Shown: positions 7,669 to 18,134, counted from the stretch's first letter. The stretch is 64,000 bases of DNA from Chlorobiales bacterium Clorobi_01 (GCA_001602925.1 LUZT01000006.1:488504-552503); one strand, 5' to 3'. The notes: a model not told the origin generated them from the sequence alone. Numbers and translations: made by a program.

Positions 7669-8988
7669 TCAGGCGACCGGTTTTGGGTCTTCAGCGGACT
7701 GATCATCGATTTTGGTAGCGAGCACCTTGTCGATGCGTTTGCTGTCCATGTCGATCACTTCAAGCCGCCAGTTCTCCCAGAAGGTGATGTCGCCGGTTTG
7801 CGGCAGGCGTCCGAGCAGCCACATGATCATGCCGCTCAGGGTGTGATAGACCCCTTTCTCCTCCTCCGGCACGGCGCGCAGGTCGAGCGTGTCTTTCAGC
7901 TCCGGCACGGCAATCAGGCCATCGAGCAGCCACGAGCCATCCTCGCGCTGCACAGCCCACGAGTCTTCGAGGTTGAGCGGTACGAACTCGCCCGTGACCG
8001 CTTCGAGCATGTCCTGTAACGTCACGAGGCCCTGGATTTCGCCGTACTCGTCCACCACGAATACCATCTGCGTGCCCGACGTCCTGAAATGGTCGAGCAG
8101 CTCCATGCCGGTCAGCGTTTCGGGCACGTAGACGCAGGGCTGAAGATGTTCAGCCAGGTTGGTGACGCCGCCCTTGATGGTCTGGGCGAGCAGCTGCTTG
8201 GCATTGACCACGCCGAGCAGCGACTGCAAACCGTTGTGGCAGACCGGGAAGCGCGAATGCTCCGACTCGCCGACGCGCTTCATGTTCTCCTCGAGCGGCA
8301 GGGCGGTGTCGAGATAGATGATGTCCGCGCGCGGCACCATGAGCGAACCGAGCTGCCGGTCGTCGAGGCGGAAGACGTTGCGCACCATCTCGTGCTCCTG
8401 CTGCTCGATAATGCCCGCGACGGAGCCCTCTTCGAGCATGGCGTGGATCTCCTCCTCGGTGACGCTGGGCTGGGTTTGTCCATGCTTGCCCATGAGGCGC
8501 AGAATGGCATCAGTCGATGCCGAGAGCAGGCGCACGAATGGGCGGGTTGCGGTGGCGAGGATTTGCATTGGACGCGCAACGTTGCGGGCAATGCCTTCCG
8601 GGTCGGTCTGGCCGAGTCGTTTGGGCACCAGCTCGCCGATGACGATGGTGATATACGTAATCACGATGACCACCAGCACGGTGGCGATAATATGGCTCGT
8701 TTTCGGGTCCCAGCCGCCGTACAATTCGAGCGCGGCTGCCAGAGGTGGCGTGAATGATGATTCGCCGATGAAACCGTTGAGTACACCGATGACCGTCAGG
8801 CCGATCTGTACGGTTGAAAGAAATCGCGTCGGTTCATGGCCGAGCTTGATGGCCGCCGCTGCCGCCTTGTCGCCATCTTCGGCAAGCTTGGCGAGGCGCG
8901 AACGCTTCGCAGTAATCAGGGCCATCTCCGACATGGCGAAGAGGCCGTTGATCAGAATCAGCAGTAAGAAAAGAAAAAAGATTTCCAT
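7669..8988 (-). CDS. CNNM/CBS-domain transporter-like protein (hemolysin C/CorC family)
   Basis: 439 residues in three parts. A DUF21/CNNM membrane domain comes first (residues 1-185; several helices, starting MEIFFLFLLLILINGLFAMS and including the EPTRFLSTVQIGLTVIGVL block). A pair of CBS domains follows (about 205-330; LMVPRADIIYLD, FVVDEYGEIQGLVTLQDMLEAVTGE). A CorC/HlyC C-terminal domain ends it (about 345-430). Relatives are linked to magnesium or cobalt efflux, and many are annotated as hemolysins without evidence. The protein would sit in the inner membrane with its CBS domains binding adenosine nucleotides in the cytoplasm. It is downstream of nothing obvious and probably monocistronic. 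Confidence 0.85.
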   Translation of the reverse strand: MEIFFLFLLLILINGLFAMSEMALITAKRSRLAKLAEDGDKAAAAAIKLGHEPTRFLSTVQIGLTVIGVLNGFIGESSFTPPLAAALELYGGWDPKTSHIIATVLVVIVITYITIVIGELVPKRLGQTDPEGIARNVARPMQILATATRPFVRLLSASTDAILRLMGKHGQTQPSVTEEEIHAMLEEGSVAGIIEQQEHEMVRNVFRLDDRQLGSLMVPRADIIYLDTALPLEENMKRVGESEHSRFPVCHNGLQSLLGVVNAKQLLAQTIKGGVTNLAEHLQPCVYVPETLTGMELLDHFRTSGTQMVFVVDEYGEIQGLVTLQDMLEAVTGEFVPLNLEDSWAVQREDGSWLLDGLIAVPELKDTLDLRAVPEEEKGVYHTLSGMIMWLLGRLPQTGDITFWENWRLEVIDMDSKRIDKVLATKIDDQSAEDPKPVA

Positions 8989-9224
8989 GGATTTAAGTCA
9001 GGTGCACAAACCGTACCCGCCCCGCAAGGCAGTTACGCTTAACGGACATAATACGTTATCAACGGCAGATTGTAAAAAAGGGTTTCAGGAGCGGATATGG
9101 CAGGGGTTGAGGGAGCAAACGCTTGTCGCCAGGGCTTGGTAATTGATTGCCTTAAGCCGTGTGACTTTGCATGAAGATCGTGAACGTTCCGGTTATGTGG
9201 GTGTGGAGGGGGGCTAAAGCAGCA
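8989..9224. other. Intergenic region upstream of the CNNM/CBS gene
   Basis: About 235 bases to the left of the small RNA candidate. It should carry the leftward promoter of the CNNM/CBS gene. I see no open frame with family resemblance. A continuation of an antisense plus-strand frame across 8989-9142 lacks any coding signal of its own. Confidence 0.3.
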
Positions 9225-9298
9225 GAAAAAAAGAAGCTCCCCCGAAGGTAAAAGAAAAGAAAGGGGTCTGATCTCAAACCACTACATCGAAGGAGCTG
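9225..9298 (-). ncRNA. Candidate structured small RNA ending in an intrinsic terminator
   Basis: On the minus strand the sequence folds into a ten-pair closing stem, AGCTCCTTCG at the 5' side against CGGGGGAGCT at the 3' side (two G-U pairs). Inside is a small hairpin, GGTTTGAGATCAGACC. The 3' arm is followed by C and seven T. About 60 bases upstream is a TTGACA (near 9359) with an ATAAAT 17 bases later, a plausible promoter. This arrangement in a 530-base gap suggests an independently transcribed RNA or a long terminator. It might be one of the Chlorobi-specific RNA families known from comparative genomics, but I cannot verify this. Confidence 0.4.
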
Positions 9299-9522
9299 TA
9301 ATAAATACTACTTCAATTTAAGTAAAAAAACTTATTTATCAAGGGTTCTTTGCGTATGTCAAGATATCAAGGCCAATGAGCGTATGGTGCCTGGATATAT
9401 ACACGGCAAGTAAGGAACGGCATTCGATTCAGCCAGTTCCTCCTTTAACATCAGGGCCTGTAATGTTTAGCGTTCTTAAAGCTTTAGGCCAGTATTTTAC
9501 GTAATTCCATAAAACATGGTAC
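9299..9522. other. Intergenic region between the RNA candidate and the lipoprotein terminator
   Basis: About 220 AT-rich bases. The leftward promoter-like hexamers for the RNA candidate lie around 9335-9360. No protein-coding signal or further strong structure was seen. Confidence 0.3.
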
Positions 9523-9558
9523 AAAAAAAGAGACAGAGTTGCCTCTGTCTCTTTTTTT
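9523..9558 (-). terminator. Intrinsic terminator of the lipoprotein gene
   Basis: A perfect hairpin: AAAAAAAGAGACAGAG, loop TTGC, then CTCTGTCTCTTTTTTT. It lies 22 bases past the stop of the small lipoprotein gene. The A/T runs on both sides make it able to work in either direction, but only the minus strand has a gene reading into it. Confidence 0.9.
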
Positions 9559-9580
9559 GATTAAGCCCTTGTTCAGGAAC

Positions 9581-9808
9581 TTATTTTGCTTCGCCAGCAG
9601 GAGCTGCAGGAGCGGCTTCGGCAGGAGCAGCCTGATCAGCAGCAGGAGCTTCAGCAGGAGCGGCGGCTGGAGCTTCAGCAGGTGCTTCGGCAGGTGCGGC
9701 AGCAGGTGCCTCGGCAGGAGCTTCAGCCGGAGTCTCAGCAGCTTTCTGAGCGCAGCCAACGAAAGAAACAGAGCTCAGGAGAAACAGGAAAGCAAAAAGT
9801 TTTTTCAT
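9581..9808 (-). CDS. Small Ala/Pro/Glu-repeat lipoprotein
   Basis: 75 residues. A lipoprotein signal (MKKLFAFLFLLSSVSFVGC) places the lipidated cysteine at 19. The rest is almost only Ala, Pro and Glu in repeats of APAEAPAE and APAAAPAE, ending GEAK. Such sequences are extended and disordered, so a role as a spacer or surface-coating lipoprotein in the cell envelope is possible, but no function is known. It is flanked by a strong terminator downstream and its own AT-rich promoter region upstream, so it is a single-gene unit. The DNA is correspondingly repetitive (GCWGSAGCTTC-type units), so the repeat count may vary between strains. Confidence 0.75.
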   Translation of the reverse strand: MKKLFAFLFLLSSVSFVGCAQKAAETPAEAPAEAPAAAPAEAPAEAPAAAPAEAPAADQAAPAEAAPAAPAGEAK

Positions 9809-10074
9809 GATTCGAATGCAGTTTTGTTTTCAAATAAAAAAATGTTACAGCTTGTTCAGCTCACGAATAATAATCAAAATCACCGATTTTTCAAAAAAAC
9901 ACTCTCAACACACAGGTACTTTTTAATTGGTATTTTTTACAGTCATTATACTTTCTTACTCGTGGCGACATCAGGCATTCAAAAACAAAGATCAGCGGCA
10001 AAAGGCATACGACAGAAGCGTCTCCACCTCCTCTCCTGCAAAAAGACGGAGGGAAGGTGGAAACCTGTAATCGA

Positions 10075-12639
10075 TTAATCGACAAGCATTTGTAGCTCCT
10101 GAGAGGTTACCTCATGGAAGTTGAGGTAACGGTAAACCTTGTCACCGTTCTGCGACAGCGAACCAGCGATCTCTCTATACTCATCCTTGCCGGGTAGATG
10201 ACCGAGCAAAGCACAGACGGCGGCCAGTTCGGCGGAGCCGAGATAGACCTTCGCGCCCTTGCCCATGCGGTCGTCGAAGTTGCGAGTGCTGGTCGAGAAG
10301 ACCACGGCGTTGTCGGCCACGCGAGCCTGGTTACCCATACAGAGCGAGCAGCCGGGCACCTCGGTGCGTGCGCCTGCGGTGCCGAAAACCGAGTAATAGC
10401 CCTCTTCGATCAGCTTCTTCATGTCCATCTTGGTCGGCGGCACCACCCAGAGCTTGGTTTTGGCCTGACCCTTGCCACGAAGCACTTCACCAAGCGCGCG
10501 GAAGTGGCCGATGTTGGTCATGCAGCTTCCCACGAAAACCTCGTCGATGTTTTTCGGGCGCTTCTCGTCGGCGAGAATCTCGCTGAGCGTGGCCACGTCG
10601 TCGGGATCATTCGGGCAGGCGAGGATCGGTTCGGTGATTTCGCTCATGTTGATCTCGATCACTGCCGCGTACTCGGCGTCAGCATCCGGTTCGAGGAGCT
10701 GCGGATTGGCGAGCCACTCCTCCATCTTGCCGATGCGGCGCTGGATGGTGTCGGCGTCGCCGTAGCCCTCTTCGATCATCTGGCCAAGCAGCTTGACGTT
10801 GGACTGGAGGTACTCGATCACCGGTTCCTTGTCGAGTCGCACCGTGCAGGCCGCGGCGCTGCGCTCGGCGGAGGCGTCGGAAAGCTCGAACGCCTGCTCG
10901 ACTTTGAGCTGCGGCAAACCTTCGATTTCAAGCACTTTACCGGCGAAGATGTTTTTTTTGCCCTTCTTCTCGACGGTCAACAGACCCTGCTTGATGGCGA
11001 CATAGGGAATGGCGTTGACCAGGTCGCGCAGGGTGATGCCGGGTTGGAGTTCACCCGTAAAGCGTACGAGCACCGACTCCGGCATGTTGAGCGGCATGGT
11101 GCCAGTCACGCCCGCGAAAGCCACGAGGCCGGAGCCTGCCGGGAAGGAACAGCCGATCGGGAAGCGGGTGTGCGAGTCGCCACCGGTGCCGAGCGTGTCG
11201 GGCAACACCATGCGGTTCAGCCAGGTGTGGATGACGCCGTCGCCCGGCTTGAGCGCCACGCCGCCGCGGCTCATAATAAAATATGGCAGGCTGCGGTGCA
11301 TCTGCACGTCCGAGGGTTTCGGGTAGGCCGCCGTGTGGCAGAAGCTCTGCATGAAGAGGTCAGCGCTGAAGCTCAACGCGGCGAGCTCCTTGATTTCGTC
11401 GCGGGTCATCGGGCCGGTGGTGTCCTGCGAGCCGACGGTAAGCGTCTCGGCTTCGACGTACATACCGGGACGAACGCCATTAAGGCCGCATGCCTTGCCG
11501 ACCATCTTCTGCGCGAGGGTGTAGCCCTTGCCGGTGTCGGCGGGCTGCTCGGGGCGGCTGAAGATCGTCTCTTCACCGAGGCCGAGCACCTTGCGGGCCT
11601 TGCGGGTGAGGTTCCGGCCGATGATGAGCGGAATACGGCCGCCAGCGCGAACTTCGTCAGCGAGAGTATTCGGTTCGAGCGAGAAGTTTGCGATCACTTC
11701 GCCATTCTTCTCGATAATGCCCTTGAGTGGATAGACGTCGATCACGTCGCCCATCTCCATCGAGGTCACATCTGCCTGGATGGGCAGCGCGCCGGAGTCT
11801 TCGGCGGTGTTGAAAAAGATCGGGGCGATGATGCCGCCAATCACCACGCCAGCGGTGCGCTTGTTCGGTACGGCGGGAATATCCTCGCCGAGGTGCCACT
11901 GCACGGAGTTGATGCCCGACTTGCGGCTTGAGCCTGTGCCGACCACGTCGCCGACGTATGCGAGCGGATGGCCCATCTCCTTGAGCTGGGCGATGGTCGT
12001 GATCGGGTCGTCCATCTTCGAGCGGAGCATGCTCAGCGCGTGCATCGGAATATCGCTGCGGGTGAAGGCTTCGCTGGCGGGTGAGAGGTCGTCGGTGTTG
12101 GTTTCGCCCGGAACCTTGAAGACCGTGAGGGTCATCTTCTCGGCAAGGGTCGGCTTCGAGGTGAACCACTCGCCGTTGGCCCACGATTCGAGCACCTCTT
12201 TGGCATAGCTGTTGGTTTTGGCAAGCTCGACCACGGTATCGAACGAATCATACACAAGCAGAGTCTTTTTCAGGGCCAGAGCAGCGGCTTCGGCAACCGC
12301 GCTGTCGGCACTGGAGAGCGCGTCGATCATCGGCTTGACGTTGTAGCCGCCAAGCATCGTGCCGAGAATCCGCACCGCCTCGACCGGCGTGATCACCGCG
12401 CACGAAGCTTCGCCGCGAATGATGGCATCGAGAAAAGCCGCCTTTTCGAGCGCGGCATCGTCCACGCCGGGGCTGATGTGGTTCACGAACAGATCGAGAA
12501 GATACTCCTGCTCCTGCACCGGATTTTGCTTGAGCAGCGCGATCAGCTCGACGGCCTGGGCGGCGGTCAGCGGAAGCGGAGGAATACCGAGTTGAGCGCG
12601 CTCCGCAGTATGGGCGCGATACTGGCTGATGAGACTCAT
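10075..12639 (-). CDS. acnB: Aconitate hydratase B (bifunctional aconitase/2-methylisocitrate dehydratase)
   Basis: 854 residues, full AcnB length. It interconverts citrate and isocitrate; in green sulfur bacteria this runs in the reductive TCA cycle for CO2 fixation. AcnB architecture is clear: an N-terminal HEAT-like domain (1-160), the swivel domain (about 165-380, with [10 protein letters not shown]), then the catalytic [4Fe-4S] domains. Cluster cysteines appear in VGSCMTN and in PGCSLCMGN near the C-terminus; the substrate loop GGDSHTRFP is present. The start is ATG 12639. The gene stands alone, with about 330 noncoding bases upstream. Confidence 0.96.
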   Translation of the reverse strand: MSLISQYRAHTAERAQLGIPPLPLTAAQAVELIALLKQNPVQEQEYLLDLFVNHISPGVDDAALEKAAFLDAIIRGEASCAVITPVEAVRILGTMLGGYNVKPMIDALSSADSAVAEAAALALKKTLLVYDSFDTVVELAKTNSYAKEVLESWANGEWFTSKPTLAEKMTLTVFKVPGETNTDDLSPASEAFTRSDIPMHALSMLRSKMDDPITTIAQLKEMGHPLAYVGDVVGTGSSRKSGINSVQWHLGEDIPAVPNKRTAGVVIGGIIAPIFFNTAEDSGALPIQADVTSMEMGDVIDVYPLKGIIEKNGEVIANFSLEPNTLADEVRAGGRIPLIIGRNLTRKARKVLGLGEETIFSRPEQPADTGKGYTLAQKMVGKACGLNGVRPGMYVEAETLTVGSQDTTGPMTRDEIKELAALSFSADLFMQSFCHTAAYPKPSDVQMHRSLPYFIMSRGGVALKPGDGVIHTWLNRMVLPDTLGTGGDSHTRFPIGCSFPAGSGLVAFAGVTGTMPLNMPESVLVRFTGELQPGITLRDLVNAIPYVAIKQGLLTVEKKGKKNIFAGKVLEIEGLPQLKVEQAFELSDASAERSAAACTVRLDKEPVIEYLQSNVKLLGQMIEEGYGDADTIQRRIGKMEEWLANPQLLEPDADAEYAAVIEINMSEITEPILACPNDPDDVATLSEILADEKRPKNIDEVFVGSCMTNIGHFRALGEVLRGKGQAKTKLWVVPPTKMDMKKLIEEGYYSVFGTAGARTEVPGCSLCMGNQARVADNAVVFSTSTRNFDDRMGKGAKVYLGSAELAAVCALLGHLPGKDEYREIAGSLSQNGDKVYRYLNFHEVTSQELQMLVD

Positions 12640-12972
12640 ATAATGATCTCCAGAGAAATGATTATGAATGATTATTCGATGGTGATTACAGCGAACGGTA
12701 ACAACCGGAATGGTTTTTGCCTTGAAAAAAGCAAAGAATCAAAATAAGTCGGCAACAAATGAAATGCAAAATCGCCAGAGCCGCCACACCAGCCCGCACC
12801 GTACTTTTTCAGGTATTGTTACGACAGGAACTAAGAATTTGAGAAATAGATGGGATTAGCGAACAAGCAGGGAAAAAATATTGCGCTGATTGAAAACGGA
12901 ATGTATGGCAAGGCGATGATTTTATAAGGATTCAGGGTAGCCTCAGGAACCTGTCCCTGTGGGCAATAATTA
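12640..12972. other. Intergenic region between acnB start and queA stop
   Basis: 333 bases, both flanking genes leftward. It should hold the acnB promoter and the queA transcript end. On the minus strand just past queA there is a nested inverted repeat (CAGGG...CAGGttCCTG...CCCTG, about 12927-12958), but it lacks a clear T run. No credible gene was found. Confidence 0.35.
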
Positions 12973-13995
12973 TCAACTGATAAACATACTGTCGCCATAG
13001 CTGAGGAAACGGTAGCCGTTGTCGAGGGCTTCGTGGTAGGCTCGCATGAGCAGCTCTTTTCCGGCGAAGGCGGCGGTGAGCATGAGTACCGTAGAGCGGG
13101 GGGCGTGGAAGTTGGTGATGAGCGCGTCGATGATTCTGAACTCGTAGCCGGGGTATATAAATATATCCGCCTCGCCACTGACCCCCTGTGCGAACCCGCT
13201 GCCGATGAGCTTCGGCGCGGCGTGTTCGAGCGCGCGGGTTACGGTGGTGCCGACGGCGACCACGCGTCCGCCAGAGGCTTTGGTCTCACCAATTTTTCGA
13301 GCGGTCGGTTCCGGGATGTTGTAGAATTCCCGGTGCATGACGTGCTCTTCGAAGCTCTCCGAACGGATCGGCAGGAAGGTGCCGAGGCCGACGTGCAGCG
13401 TAACGTGGGCAATTCCGACACCTTTTGCATTGATCTTGTCGAGCAAGTCATCGGTGAGATTAAGAGATGCTGTCGGCGCGGCTACCGAACCGGGTAGCTC
13501 GGCAAACACGGTCTGGTAACGCTCGCGATCCACCTCTTCGGCATCACGCTTGAGGTAAGGGGGAATCGGTACGGAGCCGTGCGCGTCGAAAAGATCGGTG
13601 AGGTTTCCGGTGGCGCAGGAGAGGCGCGCGATGCCGTCGCTGGGCAGCGCTTCGACTGAGAGTTCGACGCCGTGCGCCAGCAGCCGGTCGCCGATACGGA
13701 GGCGTCCCCGGTAGAGCGCGAGGTTCTGCGCTTCCTCATGCTTTTCGAGCAGCATCAGTTCGATGCGGGCGCCGGTTGGCTTGTGGGCGATGAGCCGAGC
13801 GCGGATCACGCGGCTGTTGTTCAGTACCAGCAGATCGCCGGGCCGAAGCTCTTCGTGCAGTGAGGCGTAGGCTGAATGGGTGATCGATCCGGTTGCCCGA
13901 TTGAGCACAATCAGTCTCGTCGAACCGCGTTCGGCGGGAGGATAACAGGCGATGCGCTCTTCGGGAAGGGAGTAATCGAAATCGCTGACCTTCAT
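12973..13995 (-). CDS. queA: S-adenosylmethionine:tRNA ribosyltransferase-isomerase
   Basis: 340 residues, standard QueA length. It transfers and isomerises the ribosyl part of S-adenosylmethionine onto preQ1 in tRNA, giving epoxyqueuosine. The family N-terminus ([19 protein letters not shown]) and blocks such as [22 protein letters not shown] and [11 protein letters not shown] are present. The frame is open to 14235, but that part overlaps hisD; ATG 13995 fits the family start exactly. It begins two bases after the hisD stop, so it is probably translated from the hisD message. It shares its S-adenosylmethionine need with metK and its pathway with queC in this window. Confidence 0.95.
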   Translation of the reverse strand: MKVSDFDYSLPEERIACYPPAERGSTRLIVLNRATGSITHSAYASLHEELRPGDLLVLNNSRVIRARLIAHKPTGARIELMLLEKHEEAQNLALYRGRLRIGDRLLAHGVELSVEALPSDGIARLSCATGNLTDLFDAHGSVPIPPYLKRDAEEVDRERYQTVFAELPGSVAAPTASLNLTDDLLDKINAKGVGIAHVTLHVGLGTFLPIRSESFEEHVMHREFYNIPEPTARKIGETKASGGRVVAVGTTVTRALEHAAPKLIGSGFAQGVSGEADIFIYPGYEFRIIDALITNFHAPRSTVLMLTAAFAGKELLMRAYHEALDNGYRFLSYGDSMFIS

Positions 13996-13997
13996 TG

Positions 13998-15284
13998 TCA
14001 CAGGTGCTTCAGTCTGACGCGAACCGCCTCGGCGTGAGCCTGAAGCCCCTCGTGGTCGGCGAAGCGGGCGATCTTCTCCCCGGTGCGGGCAAGCTCGCTC
14101 TTCGACCAGGCGATGATCGAGGTGTGTTTGACGAAGTCGCGCACCGAGAGCGGCGAGAAAAATCGCGCCGTGCCGTTGGTTGGTAGCGTGTGGTTCGGCC
14201 CGGCAAAGTAATCGCCGACCGTTTCGCACGACCACGGCCCCATGAAAATCGCTCCGGCATGACGCAGGTCAGGAAGAATCTCCCAGGGATTGTCAACGTG
14301 CAGTTCGAGGTGCTCGGGAGCGATCATGTCAGACACCTTGCACGCTTCCTGCATCGAACCGGTTACAACAATCGCGCCGTTATCCGTGAGCGCGCGAGTG
14401 ATCACCTCGCCACGCAGCATCGTGCCCGCGAGGCGCGCAGCAGTCTCCTGCACGGCGTCGGCCAGCTCGGCGGATGGCGTGATGAGCACCGCTGATGCGT
14501 CGGGATCGTGCTCGGCCTGCGCGAACATGTCCATCACGATGAATTCCGGCTCCGCGCCTGCGTCGGCGATAACCACCACTTCTGACGGCCCGGCGATGCT
14601 GTCGATGGCGACGTGGCCGAACACCTGCTTCTTGGCCAGTGCGACATATTTATTGCCAGGGCCGGTGACGATGTCAACCTTCGGAATGGTCGCCGTGCCG
14701 TAGGCGAACGCCGCCACGGCCTGTGCCCCGCCGAGGCGATAGACGCTGGTGATGCCGGCGACTTTCGCGGCAGCGAGGATGTGTGGATTGACCTTGCCCT
14801 CAGCGTCGCACGGGGTGGTCATGTAGATTTCATCGACGCCCGCCACCTGCGCAGGCGCGGCATTCATCAGCACCGACGAGGGGTAGGCGGCTTTGCCGCC
14901 GGGCACGTAGAGCAGCGCCTTCTCCATCGGCGTGACGCGCTGGCCGAGGATGACGCCACCCTTCTGCTCGTAGAAAAAGCTTTTCTCCGCCTCGTTGCGG
15001 TGGAACGCCGTGATGTTTGCAAACGCCTCTTCGAGAATGGCGATGAACTCCGGATCAGCCTCCGCGTACGCCGCCTCGATCTCCGCTTCCGGCACCCGCA
15101 TGTCATAGAGCCGTATCCCCTGGAAGCGCTCGGTATAGTCGAGCACGGCGGCATCGCCCTCCGTTCTGACGCGGTACAGAATGTCATCGACCGTCCGCTG
15201 GGCATCGGGATCAAACGATACCGTCCGGTTGAGCTGTTCTCTGAGGGCTGCTTCGTCCTGGGGGAAATGGTAGATCGTTAGCAC
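13998..15284 (-). CDS. hisD: Histidinol dehydrogenase
   Basis: About 428 residues from GTG 15284. It oxidises histidinol to histidine in two NAD-dependent steps, the end of histidine synthesis. Zinc and catalytic residues are visible: the AQAEHDP block (Gln and His), the APEHLEL glutamate-histidine pair, and later conserved [17 protein letters not shown] and FVKHTS. The frame could begin earlier at GTG 15338 (446 residues). The shorter form starting [10 protein letters not shown] matches the usual family length better, with AGAGAAG just upstream. It is followed immediately by queA; no other his genes are here. Confidence 0.93.
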   Translation of the reverse strand: MLTIYHFPQDEAALREQLNRTVSFDPDAQRTVDDILYRVRTEGDAAVLDYTERFQGIRLYDMRVPEAEIEAAYAEADPEFIAILEEAFANITAFHRNEAEKSFFYEQKGGVILGQRVTPMEKALLYVPGGKAAYPSSVLMNAAPAQVAGVDEIYMTTPCDAEGKVNPHILAAAKVAGITSVYRLGGAQAVAAFAYGTATIPKVDIVTGPGNKYVALAKKQVFGHVAIDSIAGPSEVVVIADAGAEPEFIVMDMFAQAEHDPDASAVLITPSAELADAVQETAARLAGTMLRGEVITRALTDNGAIVVTGSMQEACKVSDMIAPEHLELHVDNPWEILPDLRHAGAIFMGPWSCETVGDYFAGPNHTLPTNGTARFFSPLSVRDFVKHTSIIAWSKSELARTGEKIARFADHEGLQAHAEAVRVRLKHL

Positions 15285-15552
15285 TGCGCTTCTCTGTTTT
15301 ATAATAATAGTGGCTTCGATGTGCCGGGTTTTGAACACTCGTTACGCAATGTAAGCATTGGCGCTTTGAAACGAAACTCCGCCCTCAGGAAGAATGCTTG
15401 CCAGACAGCTCAAAAAGGGGCATTCCCGCCCACGATTTCATTTGAAATAAAGGTTCCATTAAGTACTTTTAGGCTTCATTCAAAACCTTGGAATCGGGCC
15501 TGATTTTGCTACTTCCAAGCCACTATGTACCATACCAAGATACTTACTCACC

Positions 15553-16581
15553 ATGGGCATTTTCAGTGACCTGTTCAGAGACATTGCCATCGATCTCGGA
15601 ACAGCCAACACCCTCATTTTTATCCGCAACAAGGGCGTCGTGCTTAACGAACCATCTATCGTCGCCCGCGACCGCAATACCGGCAAGGTGGTCGCCATCG
15701 GCCACGACGCCTTGCTGATGCACGAAAAAACGCACCCCGGCATCGTCACCATCAAGCCGCTGGCCAACGGCGTCATCGCCGACTACGAAGCGACCGAAGA
15801 GCTGATCCGCGGCCTCATCAATAAAACCAAGAAGCAGTTCTCGCTCGGCATCCGCCGGATGGTGATCGGCATTCCGTCGGGCATTACCGAAGTGGAAAAA
15901 AGGGCCGTGCGTGACTCGGCGGAACATGTCGGCGCCAAGGAGGTCTATCTGGTGGCTGAACCGATGGCCGCGGCAATCGGCATCGGCATTGACGTCAAGG
16001 AGCCGATGGGCAACATGATCGTTGACATCGGCGGCGGCACCACGGAAATCGCCGTGATCTCGCTCGGCGGTATCGCTTCGGGCGAATCGCTGCGCGTGGC
16101 GGGCACGGACATCACCAACGCCATCATCCGCCACTTCCGTAAAGCTTACAACCTCGCCATCGGCGAACGCACGGCCGAAGAGGTCAAGATCAGGATCGCC
16201 TCGGCTTACAAGTTGGACAAAGAGCTGACCATGATGGTGCGTGGCCGCAACCTCGTCACCGCCCTGCCGGAGGAGCGTGAAATCAACTCCGCGACTATCC
16301 GTGAGGCCATCGCAACACCGATCAGCCAGATCATCACCTCGGTCAAGAAGAGCCTCGAAGTCACCAAGCCGGAGCTTTCGGCGGACATTCTCGACCGCGG
16401 CCTTTTCCTTGCTGGCGGCGGCGCCTTGATTAAAGGGCTGGACAAGAAGATCAACGAGGAGACCAACCTGATGGTGCACATCAGCGAAGACCCGCTCACC
16501 GCCGTCGCGCGCGGCACCGGTGCAGTGCTCGAAGATCTCGAGAAATACCGCTCGGTGCTGCTTTCGACCAAACGCTACTGA
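15553..16581 (+). CDS. mreB: Rod shape-determining protein MreB
   Basis: 342 residues of the actin-like family. Phosphate-1 (IDLGTANTLIF), the connecting region, phosphate-2 (DIGGGTTEIAVIS) and the adenosine motif (LAGGGALIKGLD) are all present. MreB forms membrane-bound filaments that guide elongasome wall synthesis with MreC, MreD and PBP2. Here mreB stands alone, about 23 kb from the mreC-mreD-PBP2 cluster. The ATG is preceded by a 268-base gap shared with the divergent hisD promoter. Its TGA overlaps the last bases of convergent bshA by seven. Confidence 0.96.
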   Translation: MGIFSDLFRDIAIDLGTANTLIFIRNKGVVLNEPSIVARDRNTGKVVAIGHDALLMHEKTHPGIVTIKPLANGVIADYEATEELIRGLINKTKKQFSLGIRRMVIGIPSGITEVEKRAVRDSAEHVGAKEVYLVAEPMAAAIGIGIDVKEPMGNMIVDIGGGTTEIAVISLGGIASGESLRVAGTDITNAIIRHFRKAYNLAIGERTAEEVKIRIASAYKLDKELTMMVRGRNLVTALPEEREINSATIREAIATPISQIITSVKKSLEVTKPELSADILDRGLFLAGGGALIKGLDKKINEETNLMVHISEDPLTAVARGTGAVLEDLEKYRSVLLSTKRY

Positions 16582-17723
16582 GCTTTGCGCTCGCGAGCCT
16601 CGTCGATCAGCCTGCGGTAAAACGCTTCGTATTCTTTGACTTTCAGGGCGGTCTCGAACCGCCCTGCCTGGTTTATGGCTGCCTCCGAAAAGCGCTGCCA
16701 GACCGCATCGTCCCGTAGAATCGAGAGCGCACTCTGACTCATGCCATCGATGTCGCCATGCGGATGGCGGAAACCGTCCACTCCCTGCCGCACGAATTCC
16801 GGAAAACCGCCGGCATCGGTCACCACAACCGGCACGCCGCAGGCCATTGCTTCGAGTGCGGCAAGGCCAAACGATTCGACGTTGCTCGGCATCAGCATCA
16901 GGTCGGCGATAGACAGCAGCGGCACGATGTCATCAAGCTTGCCGAGAAAGCGCACCCTGTCTCCGATGCCGTGATTCCGCACCCAGGTCTCCGCCTCGCT
17001 GCGATCCGGCCCGTCACCCACCAGCAGCAGGGTGGCCGGAATCTCGCGCTGGATGCTTTCGAACACCGCCAGCACATCCATGATACGCTTGACGGGCCGG
17101 AAGTTCGAGATGTGAATCACTACCTTGCCGCCATCCAGCCCAAGCAAATCCCGCCGTCCGGGCAGGCGCTTGAACACGGCGGTATCGACAAAGTTGTGAA
17201 TCACCTCGATCTTTTTGCGCGGTGTGAACATGCGAATGGTCTCGTCGCGCAGGTAGCCTGACACCGCCGTCACGCCGTCCGACTTGTTGATGGCGAGTCG
17301 CACCGCGTCGCTCATGCTCCGGTCGGCACCAACGATGGTGATGTCGGTACCGTGCAGCGTTGTGACGATGCGGAAACACTCCGACGCGGGGCACTTCTCT
17401 TCGAGCATCTGCCGGGCCAGCATGGCGCTGATGGCGTGGGGAATGGCGTAGTGGGCGTGTACGACGTCGAGCTTTTCATAAAACGCCACCTCGGCAATCT
17501 TCGATGCCAGCGCCAGTGAGTGGTACGGCGTTTCGAACAGCGGATAGTTCATCGCCTCGATCTCATGGCAATGGATGTTCCGCGAATAAAGCCCAAGCCT
17601 GAACGGAGCCGCCTGGCTGAAAAAATGCACGGTGTGGCCCTTCATGGCCAGCGCTTTCCCCAGCTCGGTAGCCACCGCCCCGCTTCCGCCGTACGTATGA
17701 TGACAGGAGATTCCGATTTTCAT
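16575..17723 (-). CDS. bshA: N-acetyl-alpha-D-glucosaminyl L-malate synthase BshA
   Basis: 382 residues, a GT4 (GT-B fold) glycosyltransferase. The N-terminus KIGISCHHTYGGSGAVATEL and the block VVHAHYAIPHA match BshA, as do HISNFRPVKR and the UDP-sugar site ESFGLAALEAMACGVPVV. BshA joins UDP-GlcNAc and L-malate as the first step to bacillithiol. In Chlorobiaceae the product is N-methyl-bacillithiol, a main low-molecular-weight thiol. The frame extends to a TTG at 17738, but ATG 17723 gives the family N-terminus. bshB, bshC and the N-methyltransferase gene are not in the window. Confidence 0.88.
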   Translation of the reverse strand: MKIGISCHHTYGGSGAVATELGKALAMKGHTVHFFSQAAPFRLGLYSRNIHCHEIEAMNYPLFETPYHSLALASKIAEVAFYEKLDVVHAHYAIPHAISAMLARQMLEEKCPASECFRIVTTLHGTDITIVGADRSMSDAVRLAINKSDGVTAVSGYLRDETIRMFTPRKKIEVIHNFVDTAVFKRLPGRRDLLGLDGGKVVIHISNFRPVKRIMDVLAVFESIQREIPATLLLVGDGPDRSEAETWVRNHGIGDRVRFLGKLDDIVPLLSIADLMLMPSNVESFGLAALEAMACGVPVVVTDAGGFPEFVRQGVDGFRHPHGDIDGMSQSALSILRDDAVWQRFSEAAINQAGRFETALKVKEYEAFYRRLIDEARERKAQ

Positions 17724-18134
17724 GACCTTGCAAAACAAGTTAGATCAACATGCTATGCTTGAAAAGTACGAAAATCGGCGGAGAGTTTGAGATCAACTAT
17801 CAAGCGGATAGAGAGCTGTTATCATCTCATGTTCCCGATGGCGTTCATCGGTCAGAAGCTCTACTTTGTGCCGGAATGATCGGTGTCGCACACCATGCCA
17901 TGGAAAGCAGATGATGCGCCAAAATTTTTCGGAGAGACGTGCGGTTGCGCGGGCCAAAAGCTCTCTTGGCAGAGCGCCACTTGAAAAAAAGACAGGACAA
18001 GAGATGAAACGTCTCGATGATGAGCTGTTGGCTACTTACTCTACAAGTACCCCCAAGGTCAACTTTGAAGAAGATTATAGGGGCGGTTTAAGCTTAACAG
18101 ATCAAAGAGAGAGCTGTTTTCGTACAAGATGCAA
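17724..18134. other. Intergenic region upstream of bshA
   Basis: About 410 bases that should contain the leftward bshA promoter and the end of the tRNA-Gln transcript. A plus-strand frame (17866-18171) of 101 codons exists but shows no family resemblance and runs through the tRNA terminator hairpin, so it is not called. No other structure is evident. Confidence 0.35.

Noticed and set aside
10198-11931. Plus-strand frame of 577 codons across acnB
   Set aside because: It is antisense to a full-length AcnB; long antisense frames are common in GC-rich DNA with this codon bias. It shows no family resemblance.
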